From assembly GCA_021816725.1 (NCBI GenBank), contig JAKAXD010000003.1, positions 1 to 64,000 on the forward strand: a DNA stretch of 64,000 nucleotides, read 5' to 3'. The notes below the pieces were generated by a model that had not been told where the DNA came from, made no database searches, and worked only from the letters and a program-made list of their open reading frames with translations. Source of the DNA: Thermoplasmata archaeon. Lineage in GTDB: Archaea; Thermoplasmatota; Thermoplasmata; Thermoplasmatales; GCA-001856825. Each line of letters opens with the position of its first letter. Position 1 is the stretch's first letter. This document shows, piece by piece, positions 7,840 to 15,490 of the stretch. Both the position numbers and the translations under genes were made by a program.

Positions 7840-7904
7840 CGAACCCCCGCTCCCATAGGGAAACGGCTTAGCAGGCCGTCGCCTTACCGCTCGGCTATCC
7901 CCGC
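7824..7904 (-). tRNA. tRNA-Ser (anticodon GCT)
   Basis: The minus strand folds as a class II tRNA: acceptor GCGGGGA/TCCCCGC with discriminator G (typical for Ser), D arm TAGCCGAGCGGTAAGGC, anticodon stem-loop ACGGCCTGCTAAGCCGT with anticodon GCT, a long variable arm (TTTCCCTATGGGAGC) and T arm GGGGGTTCGATTCCCCC. CCA is not encoded. It is 81 nt. The gene is the insertion target of the element on its 3' side, and its first ten bases overlap the stop end of the small CDS at 7895-8065. Confidence 0.95.
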
Positions 7905-8065
7905 TGTATCTTACCGTATTTATCAGACATCTCAGTGGCTAGTTGCTCTAGAATCTCTTCCAGATCTTCTCCCTCGAGCACAAGCTCATCTCCATTTGAA
8001 TAGGATATGACTACCCTGAATGTCTCCCCATCGTGATAAACATCGACTTCGCCTAGTTTTTGCAT
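7895..8065 (-). CDS. 56-residue conserved-looking acidic small protein
   Basis: ATG at 8063-8065 to TAG 7895-7897. The product starts MQKLGEVDVYHDGETFRV, continues with a beta-hairpin-like VVISYSNGDELVLEGED and ends in a helix (LEEILEQLATEMSDKYGK). The regular strand-strand-helix pattern and codon choice look genuine. A TATA-like element (TTAATATA on the minus strand, about 8090-8098) lies 25-33 bases upstream, the spacing for a leaderless transcript. The stop codon lies within the 5' end of tRNA-Ser, so a transcript could continue into the tRNA. No family assigned. Confidence 0.6.
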   Translation of the reverse strand: MQKLGEVDVYHDGETFRVVISYSNGDELVLEGEDLEEILEQLATEMSDKYGKIQRG

Positions 8066-8168
8066 CACAATCAAACGTGATAAATGCTCTATATTAACAT
8101 TTTCTGTTTGTAAATTAGCTCATCTCGCTGCATGAATCTTTATTTACAGATTATGGTTCCATAGTAAA

Positions 8169-8693
8169 ATGGAAGGAACTAGCGACGAGGAACGCAAGAT
8201 AGTCTACAGGGGAATTTCGAGCTCTGTCAAGGAGCCGTATGAGAATGAGTCCTTCAGTGGACTGCTGGGTGCCATAGAATCTGAAAGGAGGGACGGGCTA
8301 GTCAACGTTGTGATATCTGACAGGGAAGTTGGGACACTGAGGGTAGAGGGAGGGAAAGTCTACATAAATGAAATCGTAGACCAGACACCGCAAGAGCTCG
8401 AACTACTCAGGAAGTACCCTGTTTATGGCAGGATTGCCATGAGAGCATTGATGGAAAAGTACGTTGATTCAATAGCAAATGATGCGATAGAAGACGATGC
8501 GTTCCTAAAGAAAATAAAGGAAGATCCAGATAACAGGAAGGTTGATGGCCAGACTTTCATACTTCTCCTCTGGGACAGGTACTGGAACGTTTCCTCCCGA
8601 TTCAGGGGAGACTCGAAGGATGGCATCTACTTAATTTCAGAGAGGAATGTGTGGGACGAAGGAGACAAGAACACATTCAACACTTCCAGCTAG
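8169..8693 (+). CDS. Uncharacterised 174-residue protein, DUF4388-like N-terminal pattern
   Basis: ATG 8169 has a TATA-like CTTTATTTAC about 25-30 bases upstream, suiting a leaderless message. Residues about 28-80 (SFSGLLGAIESERRDGLVNV, then REVGTLRVEGGKVYINEI) have the rhythm of a DUF4388/PATAN-type domain: short helix, glycine-led strands and a G-K/R-V-Y/H turn. This is only a resemblance. The C-terminal part is charged and helical and ends without a membrane segment. It converges on HMG-CoA reductase with a 4-base overlap at the stops. Confidence 0.6.
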   Translation: MEGTSDEERKIVYRGISSSVKEPYENESFSGLLGAIESERRDGLVNVVISDREVGTLRVEGGKVYINEIVDQTPQELELLRKYPVYGRIAMRALMEKYVDSIANDAIEDDAFLKKIKEDPDNRKVDGQTFILLLWDRYWNVSSRFRGDSKDGIYLISERNVWDEGDKNTFNTSS

Positions 8694-9952
8694 TTCTTTT
8701 CCCTGACTTTCTTCAACATCTCTGCGGCTATATCTGACCTTATCTTCCTCTCCCTCACCATCATATCTGCAACTTTGTCCACCTCTTCCCCCTTTGCTCC
8801 GGCAGATATGGCGACATTCCTTGCGTGTAGTTCCATATGACCCTTCTGTATGCCTTCGACAGCTAGTGCCCTGACTGCGCCGAAATTCTGTGCAAGTCCA
8901 ACTGAGGCAAGAACGTTAGCAAACTCCTTCGCAGAGCTGATTCCAAGAATTTTTCTCATCAATCTGGCCTTGGGGTGACTAGCGGTTGCACCTCCCACAA
9001 TACCGACTGCTAGGGGGAGCTCGATATATCCAACCAAGTCCCCATCCTCATTTATCTCCCACCTAGAAAGGGATGTGTAATGGTTCATGGCGGCATATGA
9101 ATGTGCCCCTGCTTCAATAGCCCTCCAATCGTTGGCAGTTGCAATCAGCACAGAGTCTATTCCATTCATTATACCCTTGTTGTGAGTCGTTGCTCTGTAA
9201 GGATCTATTCTTGCGAATTTGTAAGCCTCCACTATCCCCTGTACAGCGTCGTCCCCACCGATCGTCTTCCTGTCGAAGACAGCATAAGAGCTAGTAATTC
9301 TGTAGGTTGCTAGATTGCTCAGTATCCTCAATCTTACATTTCCTCTTGATATTTTGGAGATATGCGGTGCAAGGTATTCAGCCATGGTGTTGACTGCGTT
9401 TGCCCCCATTGCATCCCTCACGTCTACGAGCAGATGCACAACTAGCATTGGTTCCTTCTCATCTATTACCCTAACCTCTAGGTCCTTTGCCCCTCCACCG
9501 ACCTTTACGAGCACCGGATCTTGTGAATTTGCGAGTTCCAGCAGTTCTTTCTTCCTTTCCATTATCCTGAATTTAGCACCGAACGGGTCTGAAACTCCAG
9601 TCAGTTCTATCTGGCCTATCATGATGGGTTCAGTCGAAACTGACTTGAACCCTCCCTTAACCCTAGCCATCCTTGCAGCGTTAGAGGCTGCAGCGACAAC
9701 GCTTGGCTCTTCTATTGCCATTGGAATGAGGTAGTCCTTATCGTTGACAAGAAAATTGACCGCTATCCCAATTGGCACCTCCATTACAGATACAACGTTC
9801 TCTATCATGTGGTCTGCAGTGGATTCCCCCAGGCTTCCCATGTTCCCAAGGAGTGACATTTCTTCATCGTTAAGATTACTGAATTTTTTAACGATCTCCC
9901 TTCTTTCCTCTACAGATAGCTTGTAGAATCCAGAAATGCTCGAGTTTTGCAT
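8690..9952 (-). CDS. hmgA: Hydroxymethylglutaryl-CoA reductase, class II
   Basis: This enzyme reduces HMG-CoA to mevalonate, the committed step of archaeal isoprenoid lipid synthesis. With the start at ATG 9950-9952 it has 420 residues, the size of class II enzymes. Motifs in order: ENVVSVMEVPIGIAVNF near residue 50, DVRDAMGANAVNTMAEY (DAMGxN, catalytic region), GIMNGIDSVLIATANDWRA (catalytic Asp), GGATASHPKA and the C-terminal GHMELHARNVAISAGA with the catalytic histidine. A further start 13 codons upstream (9991) would fall inside the A/T-rich TATA-like segment 9972-9985, which lies 20-33 bases from ATG 9952, so the shorter form is preferred. Class II HMGR is known from Thermoplasmatales. 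Confidence 0.95.
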   Translation of the reverse strand: MQNSSISGFYKLSVEERREIVKKFSNLNDEEMSLLGNMGSLGESTADHMIENVVSVMEVPIGIAVNFLVNDKDYLIPMAIEEPSVVAAASNAARMARVKGGFKSVSTEPIMIGQIELTGVSDPFGAKFRIMERKKELLELANSQDPVLVKVGGGAKDLEVRVIDEKEPMLVVHLLVDVRDAMGANAVNTMAEYLAPHISKISRGNVRLRILSNLATYRITSSYAVFDRKTIGGDDAVQGIVEAYKFARIDPYRATTHNKGIMNGIDSVLIATANDWRAIEAGAHSYAAMNHYTSLSRWEINEDGDLVGYIELPLAVGIVGGATASHPKARLMRKILGISSAKEFANVLASVGLAQNFGAVRALAVEGIQKGHMELHARNVAISAGAKGEEVDKVADMMVRERKIRSDIAAEMLKKVREKN

Positions 9953-10007
9953 ATTAGATGATGAACGCAGCAAATAAAGATTTATCTTCATTCACACTTC
10001 AAATCAG

Positions 10008-10493
10008 ATGGTAGGGGAAGTTCCGCTGATTCTATATAAGGGGGAGGACGACCCAAAGAAGTGTACTGCGCGGAAACTCAGGAGGTTCGGTCTTGCCATA
10101 TTCATCAGCAGGATCCCCGCAAGCAGTATCGTTCTATACCCTGATTCAGCAATGAGGCTCTCCCCTGAAGACTCGTCCTTCCAGCATCTCGTGGCCATTG
10201 ATGTATCCTGGGAGAATATAGAGAGCTACCACTTCCCATTGAAGTCGGCAAGGTCTCTCCCTTATATGCTGGCAGCAAATCCAGTGAATTACGGGAAACC
10301 ATACAAGCTGTCTACGGTGGAAGCTTTAGCAGCATCCTACTACATAATGGGAAGGAAGGATGTTGCACTCAGTCTTCTAGGAAAGTTCACCTGGGGGATA
10401 CAGTTCATAAATTTGAATGAAAACCCGCTGAACGACTATTCTAAGGCAAGAAACTCCTCAGAGATCAAGGAAATTGAGAAACTGTATGTCTAG
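10008..10493 (+). CDS. tsr3: rRNA aminocarboxypropyltransferase Tsr3 (DUF367)
   Basis: 161 residues. Tsr3 transfers the aminocarboxypropyl group of SAM to a pseudouridine of the small-subunit rRNA. Family signatures are DDPKKCTARKLRRFGLA near the N terminus, LSPEDSS, VAIDVSW, the strongly conserved LPYMLAANPVNYGKPYKLS and STVEALAASYYIMG, ending with LLGKFTWG..F. The start at ATG 10008 shares a short A/T-rich spacer with the divergent HMG-CoA reductase gene, and a TATA-like sequence lies 23-36 bases upstream. It overlaps the stop of the convergent PP-loop gene by 4 bases. Confidence 0.93.
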   Translation: MVGEVPLILYKGEDDPKKCTARKLRRFGLAIFISRIPASSIVLYPDSAMRLSPEDSSFQHLVAIDVSWENIESYHFPLKSARSLPYMLAANPVNYGKPYKLSTVEALAASYYIMGRKDVALSLLGKFTWGIQFINLNENPLNDYSKARNSSEIKEIEKLYV

Positions 10494-11878
10494 GTCCATT
10501 CTCCATTTTCCAGGTGGGTAAAACCCTTCGTGTATTCCTTCAGAATTCCCACTATCTTATCTCTCCACCTTTCGTCTATCAGCTGTAGGTTACTGAACTC
10601 GCTATCCTCATGAATCTTTTCCACATGTTCATTGAATTTACCGTATTCTCCCTTGGATATGAGGAATTTTGAATGGTCAAGCTCGTCCCTGTCAAGTCTG
10701 AATATTCTTTCATGATATGTTTTCAGGAAGTCAGCTATATCCTGCTCCTTGTAGTTTATTATCCTGGGATCTATTGAATTCGCATTAAGGAAGAGCAGAA
10801 TGCCATCGCACTTTGTGCACCTTCCGCATGGTATTATCTGACCGTTCTCCTCATGACAACTGTGACACGACCTTTGAAGCTTTGCAAGTTCTGGATATCT
10901 GTTGAATAGAATATTCTCCTCAACTAGACCCGTGATGCTCCTGAGTGCTGAATAGAATTTCAGTCCGTATCCTATACTCTCAAAATAACTGTTGAGAGCA
11001 AGATCAAAAGATTGAGTCTGATCGTAAATCCCGTAGTAATGATTGATACCGTATTCAGGTACGAAGGACCTGGGATCGTCGAATTCATCTCCCTTCATCA
11101 CTCCGGATATCCCATACTTCAAGAAGTAAGGAAGGGAAGAGAAAATGTATATTGGGAAGATGAATAGTCGTATAGGATAGGTATCGGACCACATTGTTAG
11201 TGCCTTATCGTTGAGTGCCTTGATCTTTGAGTCCATCTTCCTGTAGAATCTGTCGACCGTCGTCCAAATTCTTAGGGTGTTCTGGTGGTTGACCTGAAAG
11301 TAATCGTAAGCTACCCGTGCAGTTTTCCAGTGACCACCTGACTCGTTGACAAATATTGGGTATACGTTTGCACCAACTTCTTTCATTATACCGTATGTCA
11401 GAAGGCTGTCCTTTCCTCCGCTTGACATTATAGCGACTGAACCATTTCCATCGTTGACGTATGGACTTCTAGTGTTCTGTTCCAGGTCTATGTTGATCCT
11501 GGGGGAATAACTTGCCTCCTCATCGCTCGGTGTCTTCGGAATGTATTCTTCCCTGAAGAATTCCATCCTCTTAAGCAGCTTGTTCACGTAAATCTCCCTG
11601 CTGTTTATGACCATCATCTTCTTGATGAAGTCATAGTCCTGCTTCGTTATCGGGAAGTCAGCCTCTATCTCCTCAGTGAATAGGGAGTAGTTAACAAGAG
11701 GAATGAGGGAAAGCAGCCTCAGGTCCTGCCTGTCCATTGATATAGGGAAGTCGTAGCTATATGCCAGCTGAACCTCTTCCCCGTCTACCAGGTATTTCAT
11801 CGAGATAAGATCGCCCCTGATTTCAGGTTCCTTCGATCTTATTTTTTCAATCGATAATAATTTGCCTTTGGCTTGCAC
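10490..11878 (-). CDS. PP-loop (adenine nucleotide alpha hydrolase) ATPase, MurL-like
   Basis: 462 residues. The PP-loop motif SSGGKDSLLTYG (about residue 152) marks an enzyme that adenylates a carboxylate or RNA base. A zinc-knuckle-like RSCHSCHEENGQIIPCGRC lies near residue 340, followed by KCDGILLF. The length and layout (N-terminal beta domain, PP-loop core, Cys cluster) recall MurL, which epimerises the terminal L-Glu of a peptidoglycan precursor through an adenylate; this archaeon should have no murein, so a different glutamate or peptide substrate is likely. It overlaps the upstream DUF1611 gene by 32 bases, so they form an operon. Confidence is high for the PP-loop fold, low for MurL-like activity. 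Confidence 0.75.
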   Translation of the reverse strand: MQAKGKLLSIEKIRSKEPEIRGDLISMKYLVDGEEVQLAYSYDFPISMDRQDLRLLSLIPLVNYSLFTEEIEADFPITKQDYDFIKKMMVINSREIYVNKLLKRMEFFREEYIPKTPSDEEASYSPRINIDLEQNTRSPYVNDGNGSVAIMSSGGKDSLLTYGIMKEVGANVYPIFVNESGGHWKTARVAYDYFQVNHQNTLRIWTTVDRFYRKMDSKIKALNDKALTMWSDTYPIRLFIFPIYIFSSLPYFLKYGISGVMKGDEFDDPRSFVPEYGINHYYGIYDQTQSFDLALNSYFESIGYGLKFYSALRSITGLVEENILFNRYPELAKLQRSCHSCHEENGQIIPCGRCTKCDGILLFLNANSIDPRIINYKEQDIADFLKTYHERIFRLDRDELDHSKFLISKGEYGKFNEHVEKIHEDSEFSNLQLIDERWRDKIVGILKEYTKGFTHLENGEWT

Positions 11879-12911
11879 AATCAGCCACCAATTCTCCTAG
11901 TCTCTCAATGTCTAGCATCGGGATGATCGCAGGTATGTGATATTTCGACTCGTATTCCTGTGATGCATGTAGAGCTTCCTGAGCAGTCAGATTCTGCGTG
12001 TTTATTGTAATAGCGATCACCTTCTTGCCAGACAGCAATTCGAGTATCTTTATTACCTTTCCAGGATCTGGCATCGGATAATGCTCGAATCCGTCGAGGA
12101 ATTTTCTCCCAGGCGCATCCTGCAGAATGATGGCATCTGGCCTTCCGGCTGCAATGATCTCAAAACTGCCCGGATAAGCTGGATGGACTACTGAACCCTG
12201 CCCTTCTAGCAGTATGAAATCTGGGTTACTCTTTCTCCAAGCTTCCACTACCTCGTTCTCTATGGCCCCAGCCACGAAGTCATTCACTGTTGCGTCTATA
12301 ACTGCCGTATGTTCTATGCCCTGCATCCACGAAGTCTGGCCGGTTCCTATCATCTCTGCTGTATGTCCCCTCCTCTGCAACTCTTTCATGAGCATTATAG
12401 TGGTTGTCCTCTTCCCGATAGCACTATCAGTTCCGAGTACTGCAACCTTGAACGACTTAACCTTTTCAATCTCTCCGGTAAATGGAATCTTCCTGTCCCT
12501 GAATATCTTCCTTACATCTATGATCTCTACGTTGTTCTCCTGTGCCAGACCATAGAGCTCGGGATCATCTGAAATGAAATCATGGAGGCCGTTCACGATG
12601 CCCAGACCGCTCCCTATTGCTCTCTTTACGATCTCCCTGTACTCGGGAGGTAGCACTCCTCCGTCTGTGGCCGCCCCTATGATGAGATATTTCGGCTTGT
12701 ATTTTAGGGAATCTTCAAGTGATGCTACGATAGGTATTCCCTTGTTTCTTCCTTCCAGATATTCCCCTGCATCCATTCCAACCAGCTGTGAATCTATTAC
12801 AGCCACGATCTTGTACTTGGAAGAAAATCTCACCAATCCGTGTGCTGTCTTTCCATACGTAGAAGAGAATACCTTCTCTGCCAATATTACTGCCCTATCA
12901 ATTTCGCTCAT
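11847..12911 (-). CDS. DUF1611 family P-loop protein (DgcN-like)
   Basis: 354 residues with the two-part DUF1611 architecture: an N-terminal Rossmann-like domain (VRFSSKYKIVAVIDSQLVG, YLIIGAATDGGVLPPEY) and a C-terminal P-loop domain beginning KVAVLGTDSAIGKRTTT (about residue 175) with MIGTGQTSWMQG and LLEGQGSVVHPAYPG. Bacterial DgcN of this family N-acetylates D-glutamate together with the enolase-type racemase DgcA. No DgcA is beside it here; instead it is coupled to a PP-loop protein. Its ATG overlaps the TGA of the small gene upstream (ATGA), so three genes form one transcript. Confidence 0.8.
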   Translation of the reverse strand: MSEIDRAVILAEKVFSSTYGKTAHGLVRFSSKYKIVAVIDSQLVGMDAGEYLEGRNKGIPIVASLEDSLKYKPKYLIIGAATDGGVLPPEYREIVKRAIGSGLGIVNGLHDFISDDPELYGLAQENNVEIIDVRKIFRDRKIPFTGEIEKVKSFKVAVLGTDSAIGKRTTTIMLMKELQRRGHTAEMIGTGQTSWMQGIEHTAVIDATVNDFVAGAIENEVVEAWRKSNPDFILLEGQGSVVHPAYPGSFEIIAAGRPDAIILQDAPGRKFLDGFEHYPMPDPGKVIKILELLSGKKVIAITINTQNLTAQEALHASQEYESKYHIPAIIPMLDIERLGELVADCASQRQIIID

Positions 12912-13117
12912 AAAACCACTCCACCAGTTCCAACAGCAAAGGGGTCTATTCTCAGAATATTTTCTGGATTCGCTGCTTTCCTTTCAACGATGCTCAGTAT
13001 GTTCAGTCCATCCGATGCTTTCAAAACATTTCTGGGACCGAACATGTACTCTATACAAGTGACACGTAAAACGGACGTGCCGCCTGGGTCCGAATCTTCA
13101 CTTTCTCCTTCAGTCAA
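12908..13117 (-). CDS. 69-residue protein, first gene of the DUF1611/PP-loop operon
   Basis: The frame ends exactly in an ATGA overlap with the DUF1611 gene and reads well (FGPRNVLKASDGLNILSIVE, then NPENILRIDPFAVGTGGVVL). The only start that captures the whole frame is TTG 13115-13117, ten bases after a strong purine box GAGGAGGA on the minus strand (13128-13136); an internal ATG at 13043-13045 is the alternative. A TATA-like CTTATATAAC lies near 13160-13170. No domain is recognised. Translational coupling suggests that it works with the two downstream enzymes. Confidence 0.5.
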   Translation of the reverse strand: MTEGESEDSDPGGTSVLRVTCIEYMFGPRNVLKASDGLNILSIVERKAANPENILRIDPFAVGTGGVVL

Positions 13118-13270
13118 ATTTAACTAGTCCTCCTCAGAGGTCAAGTGTGAAAGAGAAACGAGTTATATAAGAATTATGTAATTTATGAGACCGGAATTGA
13201 CGAGTCTGGCTGATTGTGTATAAATTCGATCCCAAGAAAAAACTAAGAGTGTAAAGAAGATAGAGCTTCC

Positions 13271-13693
13271 ATGTTTGAGCTCCAGGTCAAACTCAAGAAT
13301 CCCTCAGTCAGCAACGATATAGATAGGCTATTGTCTGAATTTCTATTTGACATAGGCTACTTGGAAGAAAGGGGGGAATTTAATCTAGAAATTGTGAAGG
13401 AAAGCGTTCCGTTCAGACTGTTCAAGGAGGTGTTTTTGATGAGGGCTGATAAGACATGGCCTGTGAACGAGCTTATGACATATCTGGCCACAACAAAGCC
13501 TACATTGTACAGGCATCTTAACAGACTGAAGGGTTTGGATATCATCCAGGAAGTTCAGCTTGGAAAGGAAAAAGGCTATGTCATGCGTTACAATTCGTTT
13601 TCACTTGCCTGGAATTTCGTGGAATCGAATGTGAAGATGGCAATGGACAACTACAGGAAGAGAGTGGAAAGCATACAGGCAATGGTAGAGTGA
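13271..13693 (+). CDS. Winged-helix transcription regulator
   Basis: 140 residues. The core (residues about 50-110) is a clear winged helix: FKEVFLMRADKTWPVNELMT, TKPTLYRHLNRLKGLDIIQE (recognition helix) and the wing QLGKEKGYVMRY, followed by a C-terminal helix that could dimerise. A TATA-like TGTATAAA lies at about 13216-13223, some 50 bases upstream, so this gene has a short leader rather than a leaderless start. It is followed two bases after its stop by the next small gene. Confidence 0.7.
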   Translation: MFELQVKLKNPSVSNDIDRLLSEFLFDIGYLEERGEFNLEIVKESVPFRLFKEVFLMRADKTWPVNELMTYLATTKPTLYRHLNRLKGLDIIQEVQLGKEKGYVMRYNSFSLAWNFVESNVKMAMDNYRKRVESIQAMVE

Positions 13694-13694
13694 A

Positions 13695-13958
13695 ATGACA
13701 ATGATGACTCATCTTACAAAAGGATCGAAGTACAGAATAGCTTCGGCCAGCTCGACAGAAGAGAACATAATATCCGAAGGGATCCTCGAAGGCTTCCTGA
13801 CGATGGGAGAGGAATCAGCGATTCTCCTGAACATCGGAAACAATAAGACGGACAAGCTGAGAATCATCCCTGTCAGTACGATATTGTACATTGACGTCAT
13901 AGTACAGAACGAGGAAAAGGAGAATAACGACAAAGGGAACCTTAACTACATCAGCTGA
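13695..13958 (+). CDS. Small hypothetical protein, beta-rich, Sm-like rhythm
   Basis: 87 residues from ATG 13695, directly after the regulator stop, so the pair is almost surely co-transcribed. The N-terminal 70 residues alternate strands and turns (LTKGSKYRIASA, IISEGILEGFLTMGEESAILL, DKLRIIPVSTILYIDVI), a pattern seen in Sm-like and other small barrel domains; this is not enough to name it. The acidic/Asn-rich tail overlaps the convergent ThpR gene by 13 bases. Confidence 0.55.
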   Translation: MTMMTHLTKGSKYRIASASSTEENIISEGILEGFLTMGEESAILLNIGNNKTDKLRIIPVSTILYIDVIVQNEEKENNDKGNLNYIS

Positions 13959-14455
13959 TATCTCCGTATTTCCCTGTATATCGGGCCAGTTGGTGTGAGC
14001 TTCGACTCATACAGGCAGAAAGAAGAAACATCTTGCACCATGAAGACAGTTTGACCATATTTTTCAATCACACCGCTGAAATCCCTTCTTTCCTTTGCCC
14101 TCAGGAGTGTTATGTGGGGGGTGAAAGGATGATCCAAGGGTATACCTCTTGTTCTTGAATCTACTTTCGCCGCCAGTTCACCTAATTTGTCCTCCGGAAA
14201 GGCCATTACGAATAGGACCCTTCCATTTTGTTGAGAAGGAAATGCCCCAAGGCCTTTTAGCGTCAATGTAAATTTCTCAAACCTTATTTCATCAAGGGTA
14301 TCCGCTATCTTGTCCGCATCACTGATTTCCCCCAGAAACTTGAGCGTAAGATGCATATTCCTGCCTTCTACTGTTTTGCCAATATTCTTGTTTTCCGAAA
14401 TGACTCTAGTCAGGAGATCGTTTTGCGGAAGACTAATTGCGACGAAGCTTCTCAC
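13946..14455 (-). CDS. thpR: RNA 2',3'-cyclic phosphodiesterase (ThpR/LigT)
   Basis: 169 residues, a 2H phosphoesterase. Both signature tetrapeptides are present: HLTLKFLG (about residues 35-42) and HITLLR (about 114-119). The N-terminal MRSFVAISLP and the GAFPSQQNGRVLFV segment are standard for the family. The protein hydrolyses 2',3'-cyclic phosphate ends of RNA, perhaps generated by tRNA splicing. It is divergent from gcvH with about 55 bases between the starts. Confidence 0.92.
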   Translation of the reverse strand: MRSFVAISLPQNDLLTRVISENKNIGKTVEGRNMHLTLKFLGEISDADKIADTLDEIRFEKFTLTLKGLGAFPSQQNGRVLFVMAFPEDKLGELAAKVDSRTRGIPLDHPFTPHITLLRAKERRDFSGVIEKYGQTVFMVQDVSSFCLYESKLTPTGPIYREIRRYQLM

Positions 14456-14511
14456 TAACTTTCAACGAAAACATCCGCAAAACTTTTTGCCTTCTATTGC
14501 ATCCCAGAAGT

Positions 14512-14886
14512 ATGATCGTGAAGGACGGTCTATTCTATACAAAAACGCACGAGTGGCTGAAGGTTGACGGTGATGTAGCATCCATAGGCATAACTGACTT
14601 CGCCCAGAATCAAATGTCTGATATAGTTTATGTTGACCTACCGAAGATTGGGGCCAGCATAAAGGCTGGGGAGATAGTCGGAACGGTGGAAAGCGTAAAG
14701 TCGGCAGAGGACTTTTATTCACCCATCACGGGCAAGGTCATTGAAGTTAACAAGGCGCTCGAGAAAACACCGGAGGAAATAAACAAGAACCCATACGATG
14801 CCTGGATAGTCAAACTCAAGATGAGCAATCCATCAGAGGTAAGTCGCCTGATGAACAAGGATGCGTACGAGAAAATAACCAAGTAA
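14512..14886 (+). CDS. gcvH: Glycine cleavage system H protein
   Basis: The H protein carries the lipoyl-bound aminomethyl group between P, T and L proteins. The start at ATG 14512 (MIVKDGLFYTKTHEWLKV) gives 124 residues, the family norm; a longer open frame upstream lies over the ThpR start and is not plausible. Motifs: SIGITDFAQNQMSDIVYVDL and VESVKSAEDFYSP, whose lysine is the lipoylation site. The P and T genes are not in this window, but a serine hydroxymethyltransferase-type gene lies at 59.5 kb. RlmE follows after 7 bases. Confidence 0.95.
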   Translation: MIVKDGLFYTKTHEWLKVDGDVASIGITDFAQNQMSDIVYVDLPKIGASIKAGEIVGTVESVKSAEDFYSPITGKVIEVNKALEKTPEEINKNPYDAWIVKLKMSNPSEVSRLMNKDAYEKITK

Positions 14887-14893
14887 AGTTCAG

Positions 14894-15490
14894 ATGTCCT
14901 GGATTCAGAGGCGAAGATCCGAAGCATACTACAAGAGAGCAAAGGAGGAGGGATTCAGGAGCAGGGCCGTCTACAAGCTCAAGCAGATGGACGAGAAATT
15001 TTTCATAATAAAGAGCGGCATGAGGATACTGGACCTCGGGGCATCTCCTGGAGGGTGGAGCCAGTACTCATCCATAGTAAATGAGGAGGGACTGACCGTA
15101 GCCCTCGACATGATTCCCATGAGGAATATAGATAACGTTTACTTCATCAAGGGTGATATTTTCGAGAAGGACATATGGTCAAAAGTGCTTAAGCTGTCTC
15201 CTGATGGTTTTGACCTTGTGCTCTCTGACATACTGATGCACACAAGCGGAGACAGGTCAAGAGACCAGGCGAATTCTTATTTCATTGCAAAAAGGGTACT
15301 TGAAATATGCGAGCATGTCCTCGACAATGACGGTAAAGCCCTTGTCAAGTCGCTACAGGGGGATCTCACAGACGAGTTGAGGGCCGAGTTCAAGAAGCAT
15401 TTCAGAAGGGTCTTCTTGACAAAGCCGCCTTCTTCACTTCCTCGCTCTTCTGAAGTCTATATCCTTGGAGAGCATTACTCAGATCGTTGA
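14894..15490 (+). CDS. rlmE: RlmE-type 23S rRNA (uridine-2'-O)-methyltransferase
   Basis: 198 residues with the FtsJ/RlmE fold: N-terminal FRSRAVYKLKQMDEKF (first catalytic Lys), SAM motif ILDLGASPGGWSQY, LALDM-type acidic strand (VALDMIPM), LSDILMHTSG with the catalytic Asp, ALVKSLQGD (second Lys) and SSEVYILG (Glu), completing the K-D-K-E tetrad. The loop after the Asp reads ILMHTSG where APN/APK-x-(S/T)G is usual, a deviation that leaves the catalytic residues in place. Its last 89 bases overlap the convergent gene 15402-16076. Confidence 0.93.
   Translation: MSWIQRRRSEAYYKRAKEEGFRSRAVYKLKQMDEKFFIIKSGMRILDLGASPGGWSQYSSIVNEEGLTVALDMIPMRNIDNVYFIKGDIFEKDIWSKVLKLSPDGFDLVLSDILMHTSGDRSRDQANSYFIAKRVLEICEHVLDNDGKALVKSLQGDLTDELRAEFKKHFRRVFLTKPPSSLPRSSEVYILGEHYSDR

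Noticed and set aside
9315-9734. 139-codon plus-strand ORF
   Set aside because: It is the mirror frame of HMG-CoA reductase and rich in Ser/Thr/Pro, as shadows in this genome usually are.
12574-13062. 162-codon plus-strand ORF
   Set aside because: It is antisense to the DUF1611 start and the coupled small gene; its product is Ser/Pro-rich without domain logic.
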